DNA of 64,000 nt, taken from Micromonospora inaquosa. Its GTDB lineage: Bacteria > Actinomycetota > Actinomycetes > Mycobacteriales > Micromonosporaceae. Below the pieces are notes generated by a model. It was not told the DNA's origin and did not search any database. It was given only the letters and a program-made list of their open reading frames with translations. Below are positions 54,017 through 61,915 of this stretch, in pieces. Numbering within the stretch: the first letter of the stretch is position 1; the number at the start of each line of letters is the position of its first letter. The stretch is taken from contig NZ_QGSZ01000198.1 of NCBI RefSeq assembly GCF_003857055.1, forward strand, positions 1 to 64,000, read 5' to 3'. The position numbers were made by a program, and so were the translations under genes.

Positions 54017-54795
54017 GCCTTGCCCACGATCCGGCGCATCTCCCGCTGCGGCCGCCCCGAGGCGAATCCTGCCCGGTGTGATCTCTTCGCGTTGTCCCGC
54101 AGGACGTGCAACCCCTGGATGTAGTCGCGGTTCATCTGCGGCTTCGTGTTGCGCACGGCCGCCGGGTTGTAGTCGGCGAAGGCCGCCGCGCGGGCCAGCG
54201 CGGTCGGCAGCACCTCGGCCGCGGGCACCGCCTGGTGCAGCAGGCCGTCCCGCAGGGAGGACTCGGCGGGCCACTCGTCACACGACAGGAGCATGTGCTG
54301 CATCACCGAACGCCCGGCCGAGCGTTCCAGCATGAACGCGCCGAAATTGCATGCGATACCGACCTTGAACTCGGGCATGCGCAGGATCGACGAGTCCGCA
54401 CCGACGCGGTAGTCGCACGTCAGCAAGAGTTGCAGGCCGATCCCGATGGCGTAACCCTCGACGGCGGCCACTGTGGGTTTGGTGACTTCGAGGCTGGCGA
54501 CGTAGAGCTCGGTGATGTTGTCGATCCACTCGTCCACCTCGTCACCGCCCGAGAAGTGGCTGACCTCGTGAAAATCGCCGCCCACGGCGAAGGAGTTGCC
54601 CTCGCCGCCGTGCAGCACCACGGCGGCGACCGCGTCGTCGGCCTCGAGCTCGCGGAGGATCCCGGTGAGTGCGCGCATCCGGCCGTTGCTCATCGCGTTC
54701 GAGTGATGCGAGCCCTCGAACGTAACCTGCGCGACGCCGTCCTTCGTCATCACGGTGAAGGTGTCACGGGGCTGTATGTCGACAGCGTTGTTCAT
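54013..54795 (-). CDS. carB: CarB-like carboxymethylproline synthase (crotonase family)
   Basis: The 260-residue crotonase reads very close to CarB/ThnE: VVLHGGEGNSFAVGGDFHEV, VDEWIDNITELYVASLEVTK, AVEGYAIGIGLQLLLTCDYR (oxyanion holes) and MPEFKVGIACNFGA with Glu142 at the position of CarB Glu131. CarB joins malonyl-CoA to pyrroline-5-carboxylate to give (2S,5S)-carboxymethylproline. GGAGG lies 8 bases before the ATG. It is the first gene of the carBAC-ligase unit, with a promoter candidate upstream. Confidence 0.92.
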   Translation of the reverse strand: MNNAVDIQPRDTFTVMTKDGVAQVTFEGSHHSNAMSNGRMRALTGILRELEADDAVAAVVLHGGEGNSFAVGGDFHEVSHFSGGDEVDEWIDNITELYVASLEVTKPTVAAVEGYAIGIGLQLLLTCDYRVGADSSILRMPEFKVGIACNFGAFMLERSAGRSVMQHMLLSCDEWPAESSLRDGLLHQAVPAAEVLPTALARAAAFADYNPAAVRNTKPQMNRDYIQGLHVLRDNAKRSHRAGFASGRPQREMRRIVGKA

Positions 54796-54858
54796 CAAGC
54801 TGGTCCTCCATGACTTTTCGGGGTGCGAGATGGCGCAGACAATCGCGCCTCTCCCCGG

Positions 54859-54887
54859 GTTAAACACGTTGATTACTCGTTCATCAA
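54859..54887 (-). promoter_or_regulatory. Promoter candidate for the carB-carA-carC-ligase unit
   Basis: On the minus strand TTGATG (54887-54882), 17 bases and TTTAAC (54864-54859) stand about 64 bases before the carB start. An inverted repeat GTTGAT/ATCAAC (54868-54888) overlaps the -35 box and spacer and could be an operator. The 204-base gap is AT-richer than the genes around it. Confidence 0.45.
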
Positions 54888-54999
54888 CACGGTGATCACC
54901 CTTCCGCCAACGTTGCCGGAATGGGCCGCACAAACGGGGTTTTACCCCCGGCGACTTCCGTGCGCCCGCCACGCCGCCACCGTGGCGGCTCCTGCTTCG

Positions 55000-55902
55000 T
55001 CAGGAGGAGCTTGATGTCGGCACCGGGCGGGTCGGTCGACCCGCGCGAGCGGCGAGTCCGGCGGAGACCCGTCCGGTGGCGACCTCCTCGACCGGTCCGG
55101 TCAGCCGGACCGCGCCGCCGGCGTCGACGGACACGGTGACGGCGCCACCGCGCATCCGGACGTCGACCTCGTCGCCCACCAGACCGAGACGCCGCACCGC
55201 GGCTGCCGCCGCGCAGGCCCCGCTCCCCGACGCGAGCACTGGCCCGGCACCGCGTTCCCACACCACGACCTCGAGCGAACTCCGGTCACGCACCACCGCG
55301 AACTCCACGTTGACCCGGGTGCGGAACGCAGAGTGCCGGCCGATCAGCGGCCCCAGGTCCCGCGCGGCCGACTCGTCCTCGGCCGGTAGGACGACGACCG
55401 CGTGCGGGTTTCCGTTGTGGACGCAGGTCACCCCAAGGGTCCGCCCGGCGACGGGCAACGGGTGGTCGACGACCGGGCCGGAACCCCCGACCAGGCCGAC
55501 GGCGTCCGCGTCGAAGTCCGGACGACCCAGGTCGATCGACACCAGCCCTGCGGACCGGTCCAGTACCCGGACACCGGTGTGGCGGAACCCCGTGTCCAGC
55601 ACGAACTCCGTAGCGCCGCCTCGGGACAGGTGCAGGGCGAGAATGCGCAGCCCGTTCGCGCTCAGCTCGCAGGGGCTCCCGTCCGGGTTGAACAACCGGG
55701 TCGGCATGGGTTGGCCCGCGCCCGCCGGCGGTCCCCGGAAGACGATTCCGTCCGCGCCGATCCCGAAGTGCCGGTCGCACATCGCGATCGCTGTCGCCGG
55801 TGCGGCGGGCAGCCCGTCCTCCGGATCCACGACCAGGTAGTCGTTGCCCATCGCCTGGTACTTCGCGAAGCGCGGAAGGCCTGTCCCTCGCGGCGAGGTC
55901 AC
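55000..55902 (-). CDS. DapF-fold protein lacking both catalytic cysteines
   Basis: The 300-residue protein has the two-lobe diaminopimelate-epimerase fold: FAKYQAMGNDYLVVD, HFGIGADGIV, LFNPDGSPCELSANG, CVHNGNPHAVV, ERGAGPVLASGSGACAA. DapF uses Cys in MCGNG and ACGTG. Here both are Ser (Ser81 in ELSANG, Ser225 in ASGSGA), so normal two-base racemisation is doubtful. Other reactions of the fold are isomerisation or ring steps. Its ATG overlaps the upstream diiron-protein stop. The last residues are basic and variable. Confidence 0.85.
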   Translation of the reverse strand: MTSPRGTGLPRFAKYQAMGNDYLVVDPEDGLPAAPATAIAMCDRHFGIGADGIVFRGPPAGAGQPMPTRLFNPDGSPCELSANGLRILALHLSRGGATEFVLDTGFRHTGVRVLDRSAGLVSIDLGRPDFDADAVGLVGGSGPVVDHPLPVAGRTLGVTCVHNGNPHAVVVLPAEDESAARDLGPLIGRHSAFRTRVNVEFAVVRDRSSLEVVVWERGAGPVLASGSGACAAAAAVRRLGLVGDEVDVRMRGGAVTVSVDAGGAVRLTGPVEEVATGRVSAGLAARAGRPTRPVPTSSSS

Positions 55903-56933
55903 CTGCGGCTGCCGTCAGCCCACCGCGGGGCGGTCTCGGCGAGCCGCTCGTCAAGGTAGCGAGCGGACGAGTTGAGCCGCCACACGGTCCCGCGTGCGAT
56001 GCCAATACGCATGGCCTCGGAGGTCGCCGCCGGTTTCACCACGTTGTGGAACCACCCGGCTGCGTGCTGGGAGTCGACAGTGATGTGCAGCCTGTGGTAC
56101 GTGATCCCGACCTCCGGCAGCCCCAGTCGCTCCCATGCGCGTACGACGCACACGAACCGGTCCGGCACCAGCCACTCGGTCATCCCGAGGTAGCCGACCG
56201 CCTCGGCGTACCGGCACCGGTAGCGCGACAGCATCACCGCGAGGTTCCCGGACAGCAGCGCCGTGCCCGTGAGCCGGTCGGCGACCTCGTCGTCCCGCAC
56301 GTCGAAGACCTCGAAGATCCGTTTGAAGAGCGTGGTGTGCACCTCGTCCGGCCGGCCGTTGCCCATTTCGTCCCAGTAGTTCGCCGCGATCTCCATCTTC
56401 GCGGGACCGTCGGTACCGACCTGCATGAGGGCGAGCAGGTCGTCGAACCTCGCGTCGATGACCGACTCCTGGATCATGTACAGACGCAGGTCCTCGGAGT
56501 CGGCGTGGTTGCTGATGAAATCGGTGTAGTAGGGATGCTTGTACACCCGGTGCTGCTTGGCCAGCGACTTCAACCAGGAGACGTAAGCGGCTGGTTCGGT
56601 CGGCATGCCGTCCAGCAGGCCGGCTTCGATGCGGGCGTCCTCTGCGGCGCCCGTGGCGGACTCCACCAGGCGGGCGATCTCGTGAATCACGACCGATCCC
56701 TCGGCGCTCGGTTCACCCGGAGCGATCCGCAACCCCAGATCATAGATTCGGGCGAGGAGCTGTTGCTGCTGCAAAAATGCATCCGGGTCACCCGCGGTAG
56801 CGCGGTCGTTCAGATCTCCCACCCGTTCGAGAACCTGCTCCCGCAGCGCACCGCGCACCGCGCGGTCAAGCTGATCCGCTGATATCGACAGCCAGTCCGA
56901 GATGTCGTCGACGACAGAAGCTGTTCGTTGCAC
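55899..56933 (-). CDS. Haem-oxygenase-like diiron oxidase candidate
   Basis: The 344-residue all-helical protein has candidate iron ligands in IQESVIDARFDD (Glu156), NYWDEMGNGRPDEVHT (Asp188/Glu189, His199), GMTEW (Glu253) and RLHITVDSQHAAGW (His283, Asp287, His290). This pattern fits the iron-containing redox enzymes of haem-oxygenase fold (HDO), which include N-oxygenases and C-C cleaving enzymes such as SznF, BesC and UndA. The gene overlaps the DapF-like gene by 4 bases and starts 36 bases after the molybdo-enzyme. Its substrate is unknown. Confidence 0.75.
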   Translation of the reverse strand: MQRTASVVDDISDWLSISADQLDRAVRGALREQVLERVGDLNDRATAGDPDAFLQQQQLLARIYDLGLRIAPGEPSAEGSVVIHEIARLVESATGAAEDARIEAGLLDGMPTEPAAYVSWLKSLAKQHRVYKHPYYTDFISNHADSEDLRLYMIQESVIDARFDDLLALMQVGTDGPAKMEIAANYWDEMGNGRPDEVHTTLFKRIFEVFDVRDDEVADRLTGTALLSGNLAVMLSRYRCRYAEAVGYLGMTEWLVPDRFVCVVRAWERLGLPEVGITYHRLHITVDSQHAAGWFHNVVKPAATSEAMRIGIARGTVWRLNSSARYLDERLAETAPRWADGSRR

Positions 56934-56969
56934 GGTCGTACCCCCATGGAAATAATGTGTCGTCTGATA

Positions 56970-59066
56970 TCAGTCTCGCGCCGCGGAGGGCTGCCATTCC
57001 TCGACCTCGACGCGGTTGTCGTGGAACACCGCACCGCCGCCCATGTCGGCGTCCCGCTCGTTCACCGTCGCGTTGACGGTCGAGCCGCCTGTGAGCTTCA
57101 TCCAATGGCCCTTTGTGGTCGCTACGACTCCGCTGCGGATGTGTGCGGAGGCGTACACGGTGGAGACGAATGAACCGCGGTCGTTGAAGACCACGACCGG
57201 TGTGCCGTCGGTGAGCCCACGAGCCGCCATGTCGCCCGGGTGCAGCTCGACCCGTGGCGGACCAGCCCGGCGCCGCAGTTCCGGCTTGTTGGCGAAGACC
57301 GAGTTGAGGAAGAAGTGCGAGGCACCGGCGATCAGTGAGAGCGGGTACCGCGCGGCCAGTTCCGGGTCGGTCGACTCGCGTGGCGGGGTGTATCCCGCCA
57401 CTGCCTCGAACCCAGCCTCCACGGCTCGCTCGGACCGGAATTCCAGTTTGCCGGACGGTGTCGGGAAGCCGTCGGCGAACGGCACGAAATCGGCCGGATA
57501 ACTCAGTCTCGCCCACCCGTCTCGGCGTAGGGACTCGACATCGATACCGTCCAGCGATGGATGGTCCGAGGCCAGCAACTGGGCCGCCAACTCCTGGTCC
57601 GAATCGTAGAGACTCGGCTCGGACAACCCCATGTGCCTGGCGATTCGGCGGAACATCTCCGTCGTGGACAGGCAGTCGCCCGGAGGGACCGTCGCCGGCT
57701 CGTTCCACGCGATGTACATGTGGCCGTAGCCGTCGAGGACATCCAGGTGCTCGGTCTGCATGGTCGCGGGCAGCACGATGTCGGCGTAGTCGGCGGTGTC
57801 GGTCTGGAAGTGGTCGACGACTACCGTGAACAGGTCTTCGCGGGCGAGGGCCTGGCGAACGCTTTGCTGATCCGGGTTGCTGACCACCGGGTTGGCCCCG
57901 TACACGAACAGCGCCTTGACCGGCGGGGTCAGGTCGAGGAGGTTCTGGCCGAGCCTGGTCATGGAGAGCCGCCGCACCGGCGCCGCACGCAGGTCGCTGC
58001 GGAGGAGCGCCTCCCGGTTCCCGCCGAAGTACCCGTCGGTCGAGTAGGTGAGGCCACCACCCAGCCTGCCCCAGTCACCGGTGACGCCGGGCAGGCAGGC
58101 GAGCACGCGGACGGCCGCGCCGCCGCCCGCGTGGCGCTGCATCCCGCTGCCGGCGCGGATGCCGGTGGGTCTGGTGGTGGCGATCCGTTCCCCCAGCCGC
58201 TCGATCTGCGCGCGGGAAACGCCGGTCAACTCCGCGGCCCGTTCCGGAGGGAACTGCTCGATGCGGGCGTGGAACTCGGGCCACCCCAGTGTGTGGTCGG
58301 CCAGGTAGTCACGGTCCGCCCCGCCGGCGGCGACCACCACGTTGAGCAGGCCCAGCGCGAGGGCGGCGTCGGTACCGGGCCGCGGTGCCAGGTGCTCGTC
58401 GGCCTGCTGGGCGGTCCTTGTGGCCACTGGGTCGATCGCGACGACGTACGCGCCCTGCTCGCGTGCCTTGTTGATGAACCGCCACTGGTGATGGCTTGTG
58501 GTGAGGGTGTTGACGCCCCACAGCAAGATCAACCGCGAGTGGGCCAGCGACTCCGGATCGATGCCCCGGTGGGTGCCGGTGGCGAGGTCCGCGCCGACCA
58601 GCCCCGCCGCCGAACAGATCGTCATGTCGTGCTCGGAGGCGCCGAGCACGTTCCACAACCGTGCGCCGGCCTGGCCCTGGAGCCCTTGGAGGTACCCCAG
58701 GTTGCCCGTTCCCTGGTACGGCCAGATGGACTCGCCGCCGTACTCGTGACGAACCCGGTCGAACCGTTCGGCGATCTCGTCGAACGCCACGTCCAGGCTG
58801 ATCCTCGTGAACCTGCCGGTGCCCTTCGGGCCGGTGCGACGCAGTGCATGACGGAGACGATCGGGCGACGCCGCGTGGTCGAGGTACTGGTTGACCTTCA
58901 CGCAGAGAGTGCCGTGGGTGAAGGGGTGCTCGGGGCGACCACGCAACGTGACGGCGACACCGTCGCGGACGCCAACTATCCAGCTGCAGGCATCCGGGCA
59001 GTCCAACGGGCATCCACCCGAAACCTCACGGTCGACCACAGTGACACGTCCACCCGTCGCCCTCAT
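56970..59066 (-). CDS. Molybdopterin oxidoreductase (DMSO-reductase family)
   Basis: The 698-residue enzyme begins with a [4Fe-4S] motif GGCPLDCPDACSW (Cys19, 23, 27; Cys55 in GTLCVKVN). Then come bis-MGD-binding segments (WPYQGTGNLGYLQGLQG; LILLWGVNTLTTSHHQWRFI; ALFVYGANPVVSNPDQQSVR; DYADIVLPATMQTEHLDV) and a C-terminal cap (FLNSVFANKPELRRRAGPPR). A Cys in TICSAAG is the probable Mo ligand region. No Tat signal, so it is cytoplasmic. The ATG overlaps the stop of the 2OG oxygenase. Such an enzyme in a natural-product operon is rare. Confidence 0.88.
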   Translation of the reverse strand: MRATGGRVTVVDREVSGGCPLDCPDACSWIVGVRDGVAVTLRGRPEHPFTHGTLCVKVNQYLDHAASPDRLRHALRRTGPKGTGRFTRISLDVAFDEIAERFDRVRHEYGGESIWPYQGTGNLGYLQGLQGQAGARLWNVLGASEHDMTICSAAGLVGADLATGTHRGIDPESLAHSRLILLWGVNTLTTSHHQWRFINKAREQGAYVVAIDPVATRTAQQADEHLAPRPGTDAALALGLLNVVVAAGGADRDYLADHTLGWPEFHARIEQFPPERAAELTGVSRAQIERLGERIATTRPTGIRAGSGMQRHAGGGAAVRVLACLPGVTGDWGRLGGGLTYSTDGYFGGNREALLRSDLRAAPVRRLSMTRLGQNLLDLTPPVKALFVYGANPVVSNPDQQSVRQALAREDLFTVVVDHFQTDTADYADIVLPATMQTEHLDVLDGYGHMYIAWNEPATVPPGDCLSTTEMFRRIARHMGLSEPSLYDSDQELAAQLLASDHPSLDGIDVESLRRDGWARLSYPADFVPFADGFPTPSGKLEFRSERAVEAGFEAVAGYTPPRESTDPELAARYPLSLIAGASHFFLNSVFANKPELRRRAGPPRVELHPGDMAARGLTDGTPVVVFNDRGSFVSTVYASAHIRSGVVATTKGHWMKLTGGSTVNATVNERDADMGGGAVFHDNRVEVEEWQPSAARD

Positions 59067-59764
59067 GGCGCCAAGGGTTCGCTGTCGAGCACCGCCTGGT
59101 CGTGCTCCTCACCGTACCAACGCTCTGACCAGCGCGAGAACGCGGCGATGACGATGTCGCGGTGCCCCTCCTGGCCGGAGATACCCGGGTGCAGATCTGT
59201 GACGTCGTGTGCGACGGCGCGGTCATCGAGCAGCGCAGCATGGCCAGGCTGGACGGTGCCACGCCAGAACGGCTCGGAGGAGTCGAGGGACTTCCACAGC
59301 CGCATCTCGCCCCCGGTCACATTGTGCCTATTGAAGACCAGGATCGCGACGTACTCGTGCCCGTCCTTATGGACGCCCTCCGGGGTGACCAGCCCGGGTT
59401 TCGCCTCCGTGGCGCGGCTGCGGTTCTGATGAACGTTCACCTGCCAGCTCTCGGAACGGTCCAGCGGCAGGCTGGCGGCGACCGCGTGCAGGTAGGGGAG
59501 GAAGTCGGCCTGCAATGGCTCGTACTCGCGCATGATGCCGCCCGCGACGGTGTTGTACTTGCGGGACTGGCCGTAGGGGCGGTGCGCGAGCAGCTCGAAC
59601 GTCCAGGCGTCGGAGGTGTGGTCGAGCTTGTACTGCGAGAAGCGCTTGTAACGCGTCTGGTTTCCCATGTAGACATCGAGCGGGACATTGTCGTAGCTGT
59701 CCAGCACCTCCTGCGAGATCGGAGGCAGATCAATGATGTCATAGCCGTCGGCGAGTGTTGACAT
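59063..59764 (-). CDS. 2OG/Fe(II) dioxygenase (2OG-Fe_Oxy_2, amino-acid hydroxylase type)
   Basis: The 233-residue protein has the PF10014-like core GVHKDGHEYVAILVFNRHNV with iron ligands His132 and Asp134, DDRAVAHDVTDL with His186, and HRDIVIAAFSRW with the 2OG Arg. The family includes free amino-acid hydroxylases such as isoleucine 4-hydroxylase. It is a second oxygenase besides CarC and could hydroxylate arginine, ornithine or a proline-type precursor (inference). It is the first gene behind the operator-containing region at 59908-59956. Confidence 0.83.
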   Translation of the reverse strand: MSTLADGYDIIDLPPISQEVLDSYDNVPLDVYMGNQTRYKRFSQYKLDHTSDAWTFELLAHRPYGQSRKYNTVAGGIMREYEPLQADFLPYLHAVAASLPLDRSESWQVNVHQNRSRATEAKPGLVTPEGVHKDGHEYVAILVFNRHNVTGGEMRLWKSLDSSEPFWRGTVQPGHAALLDDRAVAHDVTDLHPGISGQEGHRDIVIAAFSRWSERWYGEEHDQAVLDSEPLAP

Positions 59765-59907
59765 GCAAGTCTTCCGTTCTGTTCAGCAGTCTTGTTCGGG
59801 AGAAGTGCCGATTGGCCGAATCTGGGTGGCGACGAGATGACTCAGGGACCGTCGTTGGCAACCCGATTCGTCGCCGACTCGTTCCTCACCCCATAAAGAT
59901 CCAAGCA

Positions 59908-59956
59908 TTTACATTGGACTATGTAAACGGTAGCCAGTGGACCTCGTTGACGTCAA
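59908..59956 (-). promoter_or_regulatory. Promoter with 20-bp palindromic operator
   Basis: On the minus strand TTGACG (59956-59951), 18 bases, TACCGT (59932-59927; fits the actinobacterial TAnnnT). From the -10 onward lies the perfect palindrome TTTACAT-TGGACT-ATGTAAA (59908-59927), a repressor-type operator over the expected transcription start. The leader to 59764 is about 155 bases. The region 59765-60057 is clearly AT-richer than the genes and has no ORF of its own. Confidence 0.5.
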
Positions 59957-60057
59957 GACCGTCCGTACGAAACTTTACTTAGCGAAAAATGTTGAACGGC
60001 AAATGGGCGCACGGAAGCACGCGGTGCCGCTAGCATCGAGGACCGCCGCCGACCTGG

Positions 60058-61095
60058 TCAGAAATACCTGGCCAACTCTCCCCGCCGCCGGATGTCGAGA
60101 GAACAGCAATGCAGTCCGCCCCCGAGAGAACGGCCGTGCCGGAACCGCACGGGTACCGGCTCCACCCCGGCCTGCTCCAGCTGACGCATTAGGGAAACCT
60201 GGGTGGACGGGACGAGCACACGATCCGGGCCGAGCGCGAGGAGGTTCATCCCGACCCAGCGAGAAGCTCGTGGCCAGTCGAAAGCGAAACCGTCATCCTC
60301 GATATCGGTGACCCACAGCGTCTTCCAGCTCCGCAGCGGGCTCGGTATCATTTCGGGCGTCATTTGAGAGGCGTTGGCCAACAGCAAGCCCGGCCGAAGA
60401 ATGTGCAGTGTCGTGTCCACGTGATCCGCGCAGATGGACATCTCGTGCACCGTGAAATCCGGCCCCAAAGTTCGCTGGAGCCAAGTCGCACCTCGCCGGT
60501 TACCGGTGCTGCTGACGTTGAAAAAAATGTCGTACCCGCATCTCAAGAGGTTCGCGGCATCGAACAAGGGTTCATCGTCGGCAACTACGGAGGCATTCGA
60601 CTCGTAGATGTACGTGGAGTCAGGCAGCTTCGGCTTCGGCGCCGACAGCCATCGGGCTCCGGAATCGAAGTACTCGCGCAGCAGGTCGCGAAACGGGAAG
60701 ACCTCGAAGTACCGGGACCGCATCGGCATCGGGACCTCGATCAGCATGTCACCGATGACCGACAGGCAGTCTCGCGGCATGAGCGCATGCATCGCGACGG
60801 ACGCCCAGTTCGGTGACGAATACTGCTGTCCCGCCACCGGGCGTTCGGGGCGTCGAACGGCGACACCGTGCGACTCGAGTACCGCGGTGAGCTCGTGAAA
60901 GTCCTCTTCCGCTTCGTCGACGACTCGATCCAGCATCGCGCTGGGGATCTTCTCACGCTCCGCCTCGTCGGGTCGTTCGAAGAAGTGGCGGAGGGAGGGG
61001 TCCACGGGCGGGGGAGTGAAGCCGACGGCCGTACCCAGCACGACCTCCTCCAGCGGGTCCCAGTCGTTACTGCTCCACACAGCGTTCACGGACAT
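60058..61095 (-). CDS. Arginine:amine amidinotransferase (AGAT/StrB1-like), copy 1
   Basis: The 345-residue enzyme has FDAANLLRCGYDIFFNVSST, the catalytic His in ADHVDTTLHILRPG, and the Cys in GGGLHCCSLDIRRRGE (HC, near residue 330), matching human AGAT (FHCWTCDVRRRG). It moves the amidino group from arginine to an amine, giving ornithine and a guanidino product. I set the start at the ATG 61095 with GAGGGG 7 bases upstream; a TTG at 61101 lacks support. Copy 2 at 62579-63613 is a clear paralogue. Confidence 0.9.
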   Translation of the reverse strand: MSVNAVWSSNDWDPLEEVVLGTAVGFTPPPVDPSLRHFFERPDEAEREKIPSAMLDRVVDEAEEDFHELTAVLESHGVAVRRPERPVAGQQYSSPNWASVAMHALMPRDCLSVIGDMLIEVPMPMRSRYFEVFPFRDLLREYFDSGARWLSAPKPKLPDSTYIYESNASVVADDEPLFDAANLLRCGYDIFFNVSSTGNRRGATWLQRTLGPDFTVHEMSICADHVDTTLHILRPGLLLANASQMTPEMIPSPLRSWKTLWVTDIEDDGFAFDWPRASRWVGMNLLALGPDRVLVPSTQVSLMRQLEQAGVEPVPVRFRHGRSLGGGLHCCSLDIRRRGELARYF

Positions 61096-61156
61096 CGGCA
61101 ATCCCCTCGATCAGGTGGCAGGTAGCCGGGCTGTCACCGGCGTCAGAAGACCGCCT

Positions 61157-61915
61157 TCAGCTCACGCGGACGCGGTCGCCGAACCGCACCGAGCCCTCAC
61201 GGATGACTTTCGCGTACACCCCGAAGTTGGTGTTTCTCCTTTCCGCCAGCACCCGGAGGACCTCTTTGTCGCGGGGCACGCCCGGCTGCGGCAGCGTGAC
61301 CGTCACGCACCGCTCGGTCTGCTCGGTGATCTCGAGTCTCGTGGTCTCCCCGATGGACACCTCGCGGCCGATCCAGTCGTCCTCGAATCCCGGCCCCCAC
61401 TCCCCGGCGATGACGATATTGGGCCGGAAGCGGGCCACCGGGACCACGCTTCCTCCCGGCACCTCGGCCGCCAGCGCGGTGAGGGCCGACCGTGAGATCA
61501 GGTGGACCGCGCCGATGTCGAAGTGAGGTGTGCCCGACTCCCGGGAAGCCCGCACCGGCTCACCGGCCAACGCCGTGAGCGCCGCGTCCAGGTCGGGGTC
61601 GCCGGCAGTCAGCACGGCGCCGGTCGGCGCGTGAACCTCGACGCGACCGTGGCGTGTGCGCGCCGCGTAGGCGAGCAGGCCGTCGAGGCGACGGACGTGC
61701 TTCCAGGTCTTGCAGCTGCCCACCCGCCCATCCGGGAAGGTGGCGGCCCACTCGCGGTCGCCGGCCATTCCGCGGCTGCCCAGCCGTACGTCATCGACCG
61801 TCTCGCCCCGCATGGACTTGAACGGATACCGGTAGAGCGCTTCGACTGTCGCCTCGACAGCGAACACGAGAGACTCCTTCGCGCGAGGCCCGGACGGTTG
61901 GCCGGGCCGGGTCAT
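61157..61915 (-). CDS. MOSC-domain protein, mARC/YcbX-like
   Basis: The 252-residue protein has the MOSC_N barrel (EALYRYPFKSMRGETVDDVR; GMAGDREWAA) and MOSC domain (ARFRPNIVIAG; TERCVTVTLPQPG with Cys203, the Mo ligand of mARC; FGVYAKVIREGSVRFGDRV). mARC and YcbX reduce N-hydroxylated amidines, guanidines and purines with a Mo cofactor. Next to amidinotransferases, such activity could act on an N-hydroxyguanidine or amidoxime (inference). The ATG overlaps the exporter stop by 4 bases. Confidence 0.85.
   Translation of the reverse strand: MTRPGQPSGPRAKESLVFAVEATVEALYRYPFKSMRGETVDDVRLGSRGMAGDREWAATFPDGRVGSCKTWKHVRRLDGLLAYAARTRHGRVEVHAPTGAVLTAGDPDLDAALTALAGEPVRASRESGTPHFDIGAVHLISRSALTALAAEVPGGSVVPVARFRPNIVIAGEWGPGFEDDWIGREVSIGETTRLEITEQTERCVTVTLPQPGVPRDKEVLRVLAERRNTNFGVYAKVIREGSVRFGDRVRVS

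Noticed and set aside
48701..54795. A clavulanic-acid (clavam) cluster
   Set aside because: argJ/oat, a beta-lactam synthetase and a 2OG oxygenase fit at first, but there is no CeaS or Pah in view, and the crotonase next to the synthetase and the detailed motifs match CarB, CarA and CarC instead.
55000..55902. Housekeeping diaminopimelate epimerase of lysine synthesis
   Set aside because: Both catalytic Cys are Ser and the gene is coupled to biosynthetic genes, so a housekeeping role is unlikely.
57561..59429. 622-residue plus-strand frame opposite the molybdo-enzyme
   Set aside because: Arg/Gly/Val-rich composition without motifs; typical antisense shadow of a high-GC gene.
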